From Apostichopus japonicus (lineage: Eukaryota; Echinodermata; Holothuroidea; Aspidochirotida; Stichopodidae), in NCBI RefSeq assembly GCF_037975245.1, contig NC_092567.1, positions 13,408,876 to 13,472,875 on the forward strand: DNA of 64,000 nt, written 5' to 3'. Below, one piece after another: positions 42,684 to 58,512 of the stretch. Below the pieces are notes generated by a model. That model searched no databases, was not told the DNA's origin, and was given only the letters and a program-made list of their open reading frames with translations. The first letter of the stretch is position 1. Every line of letters begins with the position of its first letter. The position numbers and the translations under genes are program-made.

Positions 42684-44682
42684 TATCGATCGATACCGCA
42701 CATTCGATTGATCGGTACCGCCCATTCGATTTATCGGTTCCGGACATTCGATTGATCGATACCGCACATTTGGTTGATCGGTTTCTCACATTCGATCGAT
42801 CGATACCGAACACTCGATTGATCGGTACCGCACATTTGATCGATCGGTACCGCACATTCGATTGATCGATACCGCACATTCGATTAATCGATACCGGACA
42901 TTCGATTGATCGATACCGCACATTCGATCGATCGATACCGCACATTCGATTGATCGGTAACAAACATTCGATTGATCGGTACCGAACATTCGATTGGTAC
43001 CGAACATTCGATCGATCGATACTGCACATTCGATCGATCGGTACCGAACATTCGATTGATCGGTACCGAACATTCGATTGATCGGTACCGAACATTCGAT
43101 CGACCGATACCGCACATTCGTTTGATCGGTACCGAACCTTCGATTCATTGGTACCGCACATTCGATTGATCGATACAGAACATTCGATCGATCGATACCG
43201 CACATTCGATATATCGGTACCGTACATTCGATTGATCGGTACCGCACATTCGATTGATCGGTACCGAACATTCGATTGATCGATACCGCATATTCGATTG
43301 ATCGGTACCGAACATTCGATCGATCGATACCGCACATTTGATCGATCGATACCGCACATTCGATTGATCGGTATCGCACATTCGATTGATAGGTACCGAA
43401 CATTTGATTGATCGGTACCGCACATTCGATTGATCGGTAGTGAACATTCGATCGATCGATATTGCACATTCGATCGATCGGTACCGAACATTCGATTGAT
43501 CGATACCGAACATTCGATTGATCGGTAACGAACATTCGATTGATCGATACCGCACATTCGATTGATCGGTACCGAACCTTCGATTCATTGGTGTCGCACA
43601 TTCGATTGATCGATACAGAATATTCAATCGATCGATACCGCACATTCGATTGATCGATACCGCACATTCGATTGATCGGTACCGCACATTCGATTGATCG
43701 GTACCGAACATTCGATTGATCGATACCGCATATTCGATTGATCGGTACCGAACATTCGATTAATCGGTACCGAACATTCGATTGATCGGTACCGCACATT
43801 CGATTGATCGGTTTCGCACATTTGGTTGATCGGTTTCGCACATTCGATCGATCGATACCGAACATTCCATTGATCGGTACCGCATATTCGATTGATCGGT
43901 ACCGCACATTCGATTGATCGATACCGCACATTCGATTGATCGATACAGAACATTCGATTGATCGGTACCGAACATTCGATTGGTACCGAACATTCGATTG
44001 ATCGGTACCGAACATTCGATCGATACTGCACATTTGATCGATCGATACCGCACATTCGATTGATCGGTACCGCACATTCGATTGATCGGTACCGAACATT
44101 CGTTTCATCGATAAAGCACATTCGATTGATCGGTACCGGACATTCGATTGATCGGTACCGCACATTCGATTGATCGGTACCGCACATTCGATCGATCGAT
44201 ACCGCACATTCGATTGATCGGTACCGAACATTCGATCGATACTGCACATTTGATCGATCGATACCGCACATTCGATTGATCGGTACCGCACATTCGATTG
44301 ATCGGTACCGAACATTCGTTTCATCGATAAAGCACATTCGATTGATCGGTACCGGACATTCGATTGATCGGTACCGCACATTCGATTGATCGGTACCGCA
44401 CATTCGATCGATCGATACCGCACATTCGATTGATCGGTACCGAACATTCGATCGATACTGCACATTCGATCGATCGATACCGAACATTCGATTGATCGGT
44501 ACCGAACATTCGATTGATCGGTACCGCACATTCGATTGATCGGTACCGAACATTCGATTGATCGATACCGCATATTCGATTGATCGGTACCGAACATTCG
44601 ATTAATCGGTACCGCACATTCGATTGATCGGTACCGCACATTCGATTGATCGGGACCGCACATTCGATTGATCGATACCGCA
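42684..44682. repeat. Q block, copy 2
   Basis: This is the second copy of Q, at the 6,006-bp offset, with both CGTTTCATCGATAAAGC markers (44,101 and 44,317). It is followed by R exactly as Q copy 1 is. Confidence 0.88.
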
Positions 44683-45840
44683 CATTCGATTGATCGGTAC
44701 CGAACATTCGATTGATCGGTACCGCACATTCGATCGATCGATACCGCACATTCGATTGATCGGTACCGAACATTCGATTGATCGGTACCGAACATTCGAT
44801 CGATACTGCACATTTGATCGATCGATACCGCACATTCCATTGATCGGTATCGCACATTCGATTGATCGTTACCGAACATTCGATTGATCGGTACCGCACA
44901 TTCGATTAATCGGTACCGAACATTCGATCGATTGATATTGCACATTCGATTGATCGGTACCGCACATTCGATTGATCAGGACCGAACATTCGATTGATCA
45001 GGACCGAACATTCGATTGATCGATTTCGCACATTAGGTTGATCGGTTTCGCACATTCGATTGATCGATACTGTACATTCGATTGATCGGTACCGCAAATT
45101 CGATTGATCGGTACCGAACATTCGATTGATCAGGACCGAACATTCGATTCATTGGTTTCGCACATTTGGTTGATCGGTTTCGCACATTCGATGGATCGAT
45201 ACTGTACATTCGATTGATCGGTACCGCACATTCGATTGATCGGTACCGCACATTCGATTGATCGGTACCGCACATTCGATTGATCGGTACCGAACATTCG
45301 ATTGATCGATACCGCATATTCGATTGATCGGTACCGAACATTCGATTAATCGGTACCGAACATTCGATTGATCGGTACCGCACATTCGATTGATCGGGAA
45401 CAAACATTCGATTGATCGATACCGCACATTCGATTGATCGGTACCGCACATTCGATTGATCGGTACCGCACATTCGATCGATCGATACCGCACATTCGAT
45501 CGATCGGTACCGCACATTCGATTGATCGGTACCGCACATTCGATCGATCGATACCGCACATTCGATTGATCGGTACCGAACATTCGATCGATTCTGCACA
45601 TTCGATCGATCGATACCGCACATTCGATTGATCGGTACCGCTCATTCGATCGATCGATACCGCACATTCGATCGATCGGTACCGAACATTCGATTGATCG
45701 GTACCGAACATTCGATTGGAACCGAACATTCGATCGATCGGTACCGCACATTCGATTGATCGGTACCGAACATTCGATTGATCAGGACCGAACATTCGAT
45801 TCATCGGTTTGGCACATTCGATTTATCGGTACCGCACATT
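44683..45840. repeat. R block, copy 3
   Basis: This follows Q copy 2. It ends in CATCGGTTTGGCAC and then joins a short piece of Q end (from about 45,880, with the CGTTTCATCGATAAAGC marker at 45,895), so Q-end plus R is tandemly duplicated at an offset of 1,568 bp. Confidence 0.85.
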
Positions 45841-47240
45841 CGATTGATCGATACCGCACATTCGATTGATCGGTACCGAACATTCGTTTCATCGATAAAG
45901 CACATTCGATTGATCGGTACCGGACATTCGATTGATCGGTACCGCACATTCGATTGATCGGTACCGCACATTCGATCGATCGATACCGCACATTCGATTG
46001 ATCGGTACCGAACATTCGATCGATACTGCACATTCGATCGATCGATACCGAACATTCGATTGATCGGTACCGAACATTCGATTGATCGGTACCGCACATT
46101 CGATTGATCGGTACCGAACATTCGATGGATCGATACCGCATATTCGATTGATCGGTACCGAACATTCGATTAATCGGTACCGAACATTCGATTGATCGGT
46201 ACCGCACATTCGATTGATCGGGACCGCACATTCGATTGATCGATACCGCACATTCGATTGATCGGTACCGAACATTCGATTGATCGGTACCGCACATTCG
46301 ATCGATCGATACCGCACATTCGATTGATCGGTACCGAACATTCGATTGATCGGTACCGAACATTCGATCGATACTGCACATTTGATCGATCGATACCGCA
46401 CATTCCATTGATCGGTATCGCACATTCGATTGATCGTTACCGAACATTCGATTGATCGGTACCGCACATTCGATTAATCGGTACCGAACATTCGATCGAT
46501 TGATATTGCACATTCGATTGATCGGTACCGCACATTCGATTGATCAGGACCGAACATTCGATTGATCAGGACCGAACATTCGATTGATCGATTTCGCACA
46601 TTAGGTTGATCGGTTTCGCACATTCGATTGATCGATACTGTACATTCGATTGATCGGTACCGCAAATTCGATTGATCGGTACCGAACATTCGATTGATCA
46701 GGACCGAACATTCGATTCATTGGTTTCGCACATTTGGTTGATCGGTTTCGCATATTCGATGGATCGATACTGTACATTCGATTGATCGGTACCGCACATT
46801 CGATTGATCGGTACCGCACATTCGATTGATCGGTACCGCACATTCGATTGATCGGTACCGAACATTCGATTGATCGATACCGCATATTCGATTGATCGGT
46901 ACCGAACATTCGATTAATCGGTACCGAACATTCGATTGATCGGTACCGCACATTCGATTGATCGGGAACAAACATTCGATTGATCGATACCGCACATTCG
47001 ATTGATCGGTACCGCACATTCGATTGATCGGTACCGCACATTCGATCGATCGATACCGCACATTCGATCGATCGGTACCGCACATTCGATTGATCGGTAC
47101 CGCACATTCGATCGATCGATACCGCACATTCGATTGATCGGTACCGAACATTCGATCGATTCTGCACATTCGATCGATCGGTACCGCACATTCGATTGAT
47201 CGGTACCGAACATTCGATTGATCAGGACCGAACATTCGAT
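45841..47240. repeat. Q-end plus shortened R block
   Basis: 45,889-47,200 matches 44,321-45,632 at 1,568 bp. The R part lacks a group of monomers near its end: after CGATCGATTCTGC at 47,155-47,167 it goes straight to CGATCGATCGGTACCGCAC, where full R has more units. The same shortened form is found at 54,180-54,240. Confidence 0.82.
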
Positions 47241-50200
47241 TCATCGGTTTGGCACATTCGATTTATCGGTACCGCACATTCGATTGATCGATACCGCACA
47301 TTCGATTGATCGGTACCGAACATTCGTTTGATCGGTACCGCACATTCGATTGATCGGTACCGCACATTCGATTGATCGGTACCGCACATTCGATTGATCG
47401 GTACCGAACATTCGATTGATCGATACCGCATATTCGATTGATCGGTACCGAACATTCGATTAATCGGTACCGAACATTCGATTGATCGGTACCGCACAAT
47501 CGATTGATCGGGACCGAACATTCGATTGATCGATACCGCACATTCGATCGATCGGTACCGCACATTCGATTGATCGGTACCGCACATTCGATCGATCGAT
47601 ACCGCACATTCGATTGATCGGTACCGAACATTCGATCGATACTGCACATTCGATCGATCGATACCGCACATTCGATTGATCGGTACCGCTCATTCGATCG
47701 ATCGATACCGCACATTTGATCGATCGATACCGCACATTCGATTGATCGGTATCGCACATTCGATTGATAGGTACCGAACATTTGATTGATCGGTACCGCA
47801 CATTCGATTGATCGGTAGTGAACATTCGATCGATCGATATTGCACATTCGATCGATCGGTACCGAACATTCGATTGATCGATACCGAACATTCGATTGAT
47901 CGGTAACGAACATTCGATTGATCGATACCGCACATTCGATTGATCGGTACCGAACCTTCGATTCATTGGTGTCGCACATTCGATTGATCGATACAGAATA
48001 TTCAATCGATCGATACCGCACATTCGATTGATCGATACCGCACATTCGATTGATCGGTACCGCACATTCGATTGATCGGTACCGAACATTCGATTGATCG
48101 ATACCGCATATTCGATTGATCGGTACCGAACATTCGATTAATCGGTACCGAACATTCGATTGATCGGTACCGCACATTCGATTGATCGGGACCAAACATT
48201 CGATTGATCGATACCGAACATTCGATTGGTACCGAACATTCGATTGATCACGACCGAACATTCGATTGATCGGTTTCGCACATTTGGTTGATCGGTTTCG
48301 CACATTCGATCGATCGATACCGAACATTCCATTGATCGGTACCGCATATTCGATTGATCGGTACCGCACATTCGATTGATCGATACCGCACATTCGATTG
48401 ATCGATACCGGACATTCGATTGATCGATACCGCACATTCGATTGATCGGTACCGAACATTCGTTTGATCGGTAGCGCACATTCGATCGATCGATTGGTAC
48501 CGCACATTCGATTGATCGGTACCGCCTATTTGGTTGATCGGTTTCGCACATTCGATCGATCGATACCGAACATTCGATTGATCGGTACCGCACATTCGAT
48601 TGATCGGTACCAAACATTCGATTGATCGATACCGCACATTCGATTGATCGGTACCGAACATTATATTGATCGGTACCGAACATTCGATTGATCGGTACCG
48701 AACATTCGATTGATCGATACCGCACATTCGATTGATCGGTACCGAACCTTCGATTCATTGGTACCGCACATTCGATTGATCGGTACCGCACATTCGATCG
48801 ATCGGTACCGCACATTCGATTGATCGGTACCGAACATTCGATTGATCGGTTTCGCACATTTGGTTGATCGGTTTCGCACATTCGATCGATCGATACCGAA
48901 CATTCGATTCATTGGTACCGCACATTCGATTGATCGATACAGAACATTCGATCGATCGATACCGCACATTCGATATATCGGTACCGCACATTCGATCGAT
49001 CGGTACCGCACATTCGGTTGATCGGTACCGAACATTCGATTGATCAGGACCGAACATTCGATTGATCGATTTCGCACATTTGGTTGATCGGTTTCGCACG
49101 TTCGATCGATCGATACCGAACATTCGATTGATCGGTACCGCACATTCGATTGATCGGTACCGAACATTCGATTGATCGATACCGCACATTCGATTGATCG
49201 GTACCGAACATTATATTGATCGGTACCGAACATTCGATCGATCGATACCGAACATTCGATTGATCGGTACCGCACATTCGATTTATCGATACCGCACATT
49301 CGATTGATCGGAACCGCACATTCGATTGATCGATATCGCATATTCGATTGATCGGTACCGAACATTCGATTGATCGGTACCGAACGGTTTCGCACATTCG
49401 ATTGATCGGTACCGCACATTCGATCGATCGATGCCGCACATTCGATTGATCGGTATCGCACATTCGATTGATCGGTACCGCACATTCGATTGATCGATAC
49501 CGCACATTCGATGGATCGATACCGGATATTCGATTGATCGATACCGCACATTCGATTGAAAGGTACCGAACATTCGTTTGATCGGTACCGCACATTCGAT
49601 TAATCGGTACCGCACATTCGATCGATCGATACTGCACATTCGATATATCGGTACCGCACATTCGATCGATCGGTACCGCACATTCGATTGATCGGTACCG
49701 AACATTCGATTCATCGGTTTCGTACATTCGATTTATCGGTACCGGACATTCGATTGATCGATACCGCACATTCGATTGATCGGTACCGAACATTCGTTTG
49801 ATCGGTAGCGCACATTCGATTGATCGGTACCGCACATTCGATTGATCGGTACCGCACATTCGATTGATCGGTACCGCACATTCGATTGATCGGTACCGCA
49901 CATTCGATTGATCGGTACCGCACATTCGATTGATCGGTACCGAACATTCGATTGATCGATACCGAACATTCGATTGATCGGTACCGCACATTCGATTGAT
50001 CGGTACCGAACATTCGATTGATCGATACCGCATATTCGATTGATCGGTACCGAACATTCGTTTATTCGGTACCGAACATTCGATTGATCGGTACCGCACA
50101 ATCGATTGATCGGGACCGAACATTCGATTGATCGATACCGCACATTCGATTGATCGGTACCGCACATTCGATTGATCGGTACCGCACATTCGATCGATCG

Positions 50201-53200
50201 ATACCGCACATTCGATTGATCGGTACCGAACATTCGATCGATACTGCACATTCGATCGATCGATACCGCACATTCGATTGATCGGTACCGCTCATTCGAT
50301 CGATCGATACCGCACATTCGATCGATCGGTACCGAACATTCGATTGATCGGTACCGAACATTCGATTGGAACCGAACATTCGATCGATCGGTACCGCACA
50401 TTCGATTGATCGGTACCGAACATTCGATTGATCAGGACCGAACATTCGATTCATCGGTTTCGCACATTCGATTGATCGGTACCGCACATTCGATTGATCG
50501 ATACCGCACATTCGATTGATCGGTACCGAATATTCGTTTGATCGGTACCGCACATTCGATTGATCGGTACCGCACATTCGATTGATCGGTACCGCACATT
50601 CGATTGATCGGTACCGAACATTCGATTGATCGATACCGCATATTCGATTGATCGGTACCGAACATTCGATTAATCGGTACCGAACATTCGATTGATCGGT
50701 ACCGCACAATCGATTGATCGGGACCAAACATTCGATTGATCGATACCGCACATTCGATCGATCGGTACCGCACATTCGATTGATCGGTACCGCACATTTG
50801 ATCGATCGATACCGCACTTTCGATTGATCGGTATCGCACATTCGATTGATCGGTACCGAACATTTGATTGATCGGTACCGCACATTCGATTGATCGGTAC
50901 CGAACCTTCGATTCATTGGTATCGCACATTCGATTGATCGATACAGAATATTCAATCGATCGATACCGCACATTCGATTGATCGATACCGCACATTCGAT
51001 TGATCGGTACCGAACATTCGATTGATCAGTACCGAACATTCGATTGATCGATACCGCATATTCGATTGATCGGTACTGAACATTCGATTAATCGGTACCG
51101 AACATTCGATTGATCGGTACCGCACATTCGATTGATCGGGACCAAACATTCGATTGATCGATACCGAACATTCGATTGGTACCGAACATTCGATTGATCA
51201 GGACCGAACATTCGATTGATCGGTTTCGCACATTTGGTTGATCGGTTTCGCACATTCGATCGATCGATACCGAACATTCCATTGATCGGTACCGCATATT
51301 CGATTGATCGGTACCGCACATTCGATTGATCGATACCGCACATTCGATTGATCGATACCGGACATTCGATTGATCGATACCGCACATTCGATTGATCGGT
51401 ACCGAACATTCGTTTGATCGGTAGCGCACATTCGATCGATCGATTGGTACCGCAATTCGATTGATCGGTACCGCCTATTTGGTTGATCGGTTTCGCACAT
51501 TCGATCGATCGATACCGAACATTCGATTGATCGGTACCGCACATTCGATTGATCGGTACCAAACATTCGATTGATCGATACCGCACATTCGATTGATCGG
51601 TACCGAACATTATATTGATCGGTACCGAACATTCGATTGATCGGTACCGAACATTCGATTGATCGATACCGCACATTCGATTGATCGGTACCGAACCTTC
51701 GATTCATTGGTACCGCACATTCGATATATCGGTACCGCACATTCGATCGATCGGTACCGCACATTCGATTGATCGGTACCGAACATTCGATTGATCGGTT
51801 TCGAACATTTGGTTGATCGGTTTCGCACATTCGATCGATCGATACCGAACATTCGATTCATTGGTACCGCACATTCGATTGATCGATACAGAACATTCGA
51901 TCGATCGATACCGCACATTCGATATATCGGTACCGCACATTCGATCGATCGGTACCGCACATTCGGTTGATCGGTACCGAACATTCGATTGATCAGGACC
52001 GAACATTCGATTGATCGATTTCGCACATTTGGTTGATCGGTTTCGCACGTTCGATCGATCGATACCGAACATTCGATTGATCGGTACCGCACATTCGATT
52101 GATCGGTACCGAACATTCGATCGATCGATACCGAACATTCGATTGATCGGTACCGCACATTCGATTTATCGATACCGCACATTCGATTGATCGGTACCAC
52201 ACATTCGATTGATCGATACCGCATATTCGATTGATCGGTACCGAACATTCGATTGATCGGTACCGAACGGTTTCGCACATTAGGTTGATCGGTACCGCAC
52301 ATTCGATCGATCGATGCCGAACATTCGATTGATCGGTATCGCACATTCGATTGATCGGTACCGCACATTCGATTGATCGATACCGCACATTCGATTGATC
52401 GATACCGCACATTCGATTGATCGATACCGCACATTCGATTGAAAGGTACCGAACATTCGTTTGATCGGTACCGCACAATCGATTAATCGGTACCGCACAT
52501 TCGATCGATCGATACTGCACATTCGATATATCGGTACCGCACATTCGATCGATCGGTACCGCACATTCGATTGATCGGTACCGAACATTCGATTCATCGG
52601 TTTCGTACATTCGATTTATCGGTACCGGACATTCGATTGATCGATACCGCACATTCGATTGATCGGTACCGAACATTCGTTTGATCGGTAGCGCACATTC
52701 GATTGATCGGTACCGCACATTCGATTGATCGGTACCGCACATTCGATTGATCGGTACCGAACATTCGATTGATCGATACCGCATATTCGATTGATCGGTA
52801 CCGAACATTCGATTAATCGGTACCGAACATTCGATTGATCGGTACCGCACATTCGATCGATCGATACCGCACATTCGATTGATCGGTACCGAACATTCGA
52901 TCGATACTGCACATTCGATCGATCGATACCGAACATTCGATTAATCGGTACCGAACATTCGATTGATCGGTACCGCACATTCGATTGATCGGTACCGAAC
53001 ATTCGATTGATCGATACCGCATATTCGATTGATCGGTACCGAACATTCGATTAATCGGTACCGAACATTCGATTGATCGGTACCGCACATTCGATTGATC
53101 GGGACCGCACATTCGATTGATCGGTACCGCACATTCGATTGGTCGGTACCGCACATTCGATTGATCGGTACCGCACATTCGATCGATCGATACCGCACAT

Positions 53201-53400
53201 TCGATTGATCGGTACCGAACATTCGATTGATCGGTACCGAACATTCGATCGATACTACACATTCGATCGATCGATACCGCACATTCGATTGATCGGTACC
53301 GCACATTCGATCGATCGATACCGCACATTCGATTGATCGGTACCGAACATTCGATTGGTACCGAACATTCGATTGATCGGTACCGAACATTCGATCGATA
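46410..53400. repeat. ~7-kb satellite segment, copy 2
   Basis: This is the second copy of 27,620-34,600, with the same marker order including two 10-bp remnant monomers (near 49,380 and 52,262). A run of six identical canonical monomers at 49,811-49,937 is longer than in sister copies, a local expansion. A 21-bp monomer (CCGCAATTCG, near 51,453) is shared only with the third copy. No gene lies inside. Confidence 0.85.
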
Positions 53401-56400
53401 CTGCACATTTGATCGATCGATACCGCACATTCGATTGATCGGTACCGCACATTCGATTGATCGTTACCGAACATTCGATTGATCGGTACCGCACATTCGA
53501 TTAATCGGTACCGAACATTCGATCGATTGATATTGCACATTCGATTGATCGGTACCGCACATTCGATTGATCAGGACCGAACATTCGATTGATCATGACC
53601 GAACATTCGATTGATCGATTTCGCACATTAGGTTGATCGGTTTCGCACATTCGATTGATCGATACTGTACATTCGATTGATCGGTACCGCAAATTCGATT
53701 GATCGGTACCGAACATTCGATTGATCAGGACCGAACATTCGATTCATTGGTTTCGCACATTTGGTTGATCGGTTTCGCATATTCGATGGATCGATACTGT
53801 ACATTCGATTGATCGGTACCGCACATTCGATTGATCGGTACCGCACATTCGATTGATCGGTACCGCACATTCGATTGATCGGTACCGAACATTCGATTGA
53901 TCGATACCGCATATTCGATTGATCGGTACCGAACATTCGATTAATCGGTACCGAACATTCGATTGATCGGTACCGCACATTCGATTGATCGGGAACAAAC
54001 ATTCGATTGATCGATACCGCACATTCGATTGATCGGTACCGCACATTCGATTGATCGGTACCGCACATTCGATCGATCGATACCGCACATTCGATCGATC
54101 GGTACCGCACATTCGATTGATCGGTACCGCACATTCGATCGATCGATACCGCACATTCGATTGATCGGTACCGAACATTCGATCGATTCTGCACATTCGA
54201 TCGATCGGTACCGCACATTCGATTGATCGGTACCGAACATTCGATTGATCAGGACCGAACATTCGATTCATCGGTTTGGCACATTCGATTTATCGGTACC
54301 GCACATTCGATTGATCGATACCGCACATTCGATTGATCGGTACCGAACATTCGTTTGATCGGTACCGCACATTCGATTGATCGGTACCGCACATTCGATT
54401 GATCGGTACCGCACATTCGATTGATCGGTACCGAACATTCGATTGATCGATACCGCATATTCGATTGATCGGTACCGAACATTCGATTAATCGGTACCGA
54501 ACATTCGATTGATCGGTACCGCACAATCGATTGATCGGGACCGAACATTCGATTGATCGATACCGCACATTCGATCGATCGGTACCGCACATTCGATTGA
54601 TCGGTACCGCACATTCGATCGATCGATACCGCACATTCGATTGATCGGTACCGAACATTCGATCGATACTGCACATTCGATCGATCGATACCGCACATTC
54701 GATTGATCGGTACCGCTCATTCGATCGATCGATACCGCACATTTGATCGATCGATACCGCACATTCGATTGATCGGTATCGCACATTCGATTGATAGGTA
54801 CCGAACATTTGATTGATCGGTACCGCACATTCGATTGATCGGTAGTGAACATTCGATCGATCGATATTGCACATTCGATCGATCGGTACCGAACATTCGA
54901 TTGATCGATACCGAACATTCGATTGATCGGTAACGAACATTCGATTGATCGATACCGCACATTCGATTGATCGGTACCGAACCTTCGATTCATTGGTGTC
55001 GCACATTCGATTGATCGATACAGAATATTCAATCGATCGATACCGCACATTCGATTGATCGATACCGCACATTCGATTGATCGGTACCGCACATTCGATT
55101 GATCGGTACCGAACATTCGATTGATCGATACCGCATATTCGATTGATCGGTACCGAACATTCGATTAATCGGTACCGAACATTCGATTGATCGGTACCGC
55201 ACATTCGATTGATCGGGACCAAACATTCGATTGATCGATACCGAACATTCGATTGGTACCGAACATTCGATTGATCAGGACCGAACATTCGATTGATCGG
55301 TTTCGCACATTTGGTTGATCGGTTTCGCACATTCGATCGATCGATACCGAACATTCCATTGATCGGTACCGCATATTCGATTGATCGGTACCGCACATTC
55401 GATTGATCGATACCGCACATTCGATTGATCGATACCGGACATTCGATTGATCGATACCGCACATTCGATTGATCGGTACCGAACATTCGTTTGATCGGTA
55501 GCGCACATTCGATCGATCGATTGGTACCGCACATTCGATTGATCGGTACCGCCTATTTGGTTGATCGGTTTCGCACATTCGATCGATCGATACCGAACAT
55601 TCGATTGATCGGTACCGCACATTCGATTGATCGGTACCAAACATTCGATTGATCGATACCGCACATTCGATTGATCGGTACCGAACATTATATTGATCGG
55701 TACCGAACATTCGATTGATCGGTACCGAACATTCGATTGATCGATACCGCACATTCGATTGATCGGTACCGAACCTTCGATTCATTGGTACCGCACATTC
55801 GATTGATCGGTACCGCACATTCGATCGATCGGTACCGCACATTCGATTGATCGGTACCGAACATTCGATTGATCGGTTTCGCACATTTGGTTGATCGGTT
55901 TCGCACATTCGATCGATCGATACCGAACATTCGATTCATCGGTACCGCACATTCGATTGATCGATACAGAACATTCGATCGATCGATACCGCACATTCGA
56001 TATATCGGTACCGCACATTCGATCGATCGGTACCGCACATTCGGTTGATCGGTACCGAACATTCGATTGATCAGGACCGAACATTCGATTGATCGATTTC
56101 GCACATTTGGTTGATCGGTTTCGCACGTTCGATCGATCGATACCGAACATTCGATTGATCGGTACCGCACATTCGATTGATCGGTACCGAACATTCGATT
56201 GATCGATACCGCACATTCGATTGATCGGTACCGAACATTATATTGATCGGTACCGAACATTCGATCGATCGATACCGAACATTCGATTGATCGGTACCGC
56301 ACATTCGATTTATCGATACCGCACATTCGATTGATCGGAACCGCACATTCGATTGATCGATACCGCATATTCGATTGATCGGTACCGAACATTCGATTGA

Positions 56401-58512
56401 TCGGTACCGAACGGTTTCGCACATTCGATTGATCGGTACCGCACATTCGATCGATCGATGCCGCACATTCGATTGATCGGTATCGCACATTCGATTGATC
56501 GGTACCGCACATTCGATTGATCGATACCGCACATTCGATGGATCGATACCGGATATTCGATTGATCGATACCGCACATTCGATTGAAAGGTACCGAACAT
56601 TCGTTTGATCGGTACCGCACATTCGATTAATCGGTACCGCACATTCGATCGATCGATACTGCACATTCGATATATCGGTACCGCACATTCGATCGATCGG
56701 TACCGCACATTCGATTGATCGGTACCGAACATTCGATTCATCGGTTTCGTACATTCGATTTATCGGTACCGGACATTCGATTGATCGATACCGCACATTC
56801 GATTGATCGGTACCGAACATTCGTTTGATCGGTAGCGCACATTCGATTGATCGGTACCGCACATTCGATTGATCGGTACCGCACATTCGATTGATCGGTA
56901 CCGCACATTCGATCGATCGGTACCGCACATTCGATTGATCGGTACCGCACATTCGATCGATCGATACCGCACATTCGATTGATCGGTACCGAACATTCGA
57001 TCGATACTGCACATTCGATCGATCGATACCGCACATTCGATTGATCGGTACCGCTCATTCGATCGATCGATACCGCACATTCGATCGATCGGTACCGAAC
57101 ATTCGATTGATCGGTACCGAACATTCGATTGGAACCGAACATTCGATCGATCGGTACCGCACATTCGATTGATCGGTACCGAACATTCGATTGATCAGGA
57201 CCGAACATTCGATTCATCGGTTTCGCACATTCGATTGATCGGTACCGCACATTCGATTGATCGATACCGCACATTCGATTGATCGGTGCCGAATATTCGT
57301 TTGATCGGTACCGCACATTCGATTGATCGGTACCGCACATTCGATTGATCGGTACCGCACATTCGATTGATCGGTACCGAACATTCGATTGATCGATACC
57401 GCATATTCGATTGATCGGTACCGAACATTCGATTAATCGGTACCGAACATTCGATTGATCGGTACCGCACAATCGATTGATCGGGACCAAACATTCGATT
57501 GATCGATACCGCACATTCGATCGATCGGTACCGCACATTCGATTGATCGGTACCGCACATTCGATCGATCGATACCGCACATTTGATTGATCGGTACCGA
57601 ACATTCGATCGATACTGCACATTCGATCGATCGATACCGCACATTCGATTGATCGGTACCGCTCATTCGATCGATCGATACCGCACATTTGATCGATCGA
57701 TACCGCACTTTCGATTGATCGGTATCGCACATTCGATTGATCGGTACCGAACATTTGATTGATCGGTACCGCACATTCGATTGATCGGTACCGAACCTTC
57801 GATTCATTGGTATCGCACATTCGATTGATCGATACAGAATATTCAATCGATCGATACCGCACATTCGATTGATCGATACCGCACATTCGATTGATCGGTA
57901 CCGAACATTCGATTGATCAGTACCGAACATTCGATTGATCGATACCGCATATTCGATTGATCGGTACTGAACATTCGATTAATCGGTACCGAACATTCGA
58001 TTGATCGGTACCGCACATTCGATTGATCGGGACCAAACATTCGATTGATCGATACCGAACATTCGATTGGTACCGAACATTCGATTGATCAGGACCGAAC
58101 ATTCGATTGATCGGTTTCGCACATTTGGTTGATCGGTTTCGCACATTCGATCGATCGATACCGAACATTCCATTGATCGGTACCGCATATTCGATTGATC
58201 GGTACCGCACATTCGATTGATCGATACCGCACATTCGATTGATCGATACCGGACATTCGATTGATCGATACCGCACATTCGATTGATCGGTACCGAACAT
58301 TCGTTTGATCGGTAGCGCACATTCGATCGATCGATTGGTACCGCAATTCGATTGATCGGTACCGCCTATTTGGTTGATCGGTTTCGCACATTCGATCGAT
58401 CGATACCGAACATTCGATTGATCGGTACCGCACATTCGATTGATCGGTACCAAACATTCGATTGATCGATACCGCACATTCGATTGATCGGTACCGAACA
58501 TTATATTGATCG
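53401..58512. repeat. ~7-kb satellite segment, partial copy 3
   Basis: From about 53,447 this repeats 46,420 onward at 7,027 bp (for example 47,263/54,290, 48,755/55,782, 49,733/56,760). The offset then falls to 6,763 and rises to 6,891 further right (50,952/57,843). The match stops at the TTATATTG monomer (58,500), where the sequence joins T-block sequence. About 2 kb of the segment is missing compared with copies 1 and 2. Confidence 0.85.
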
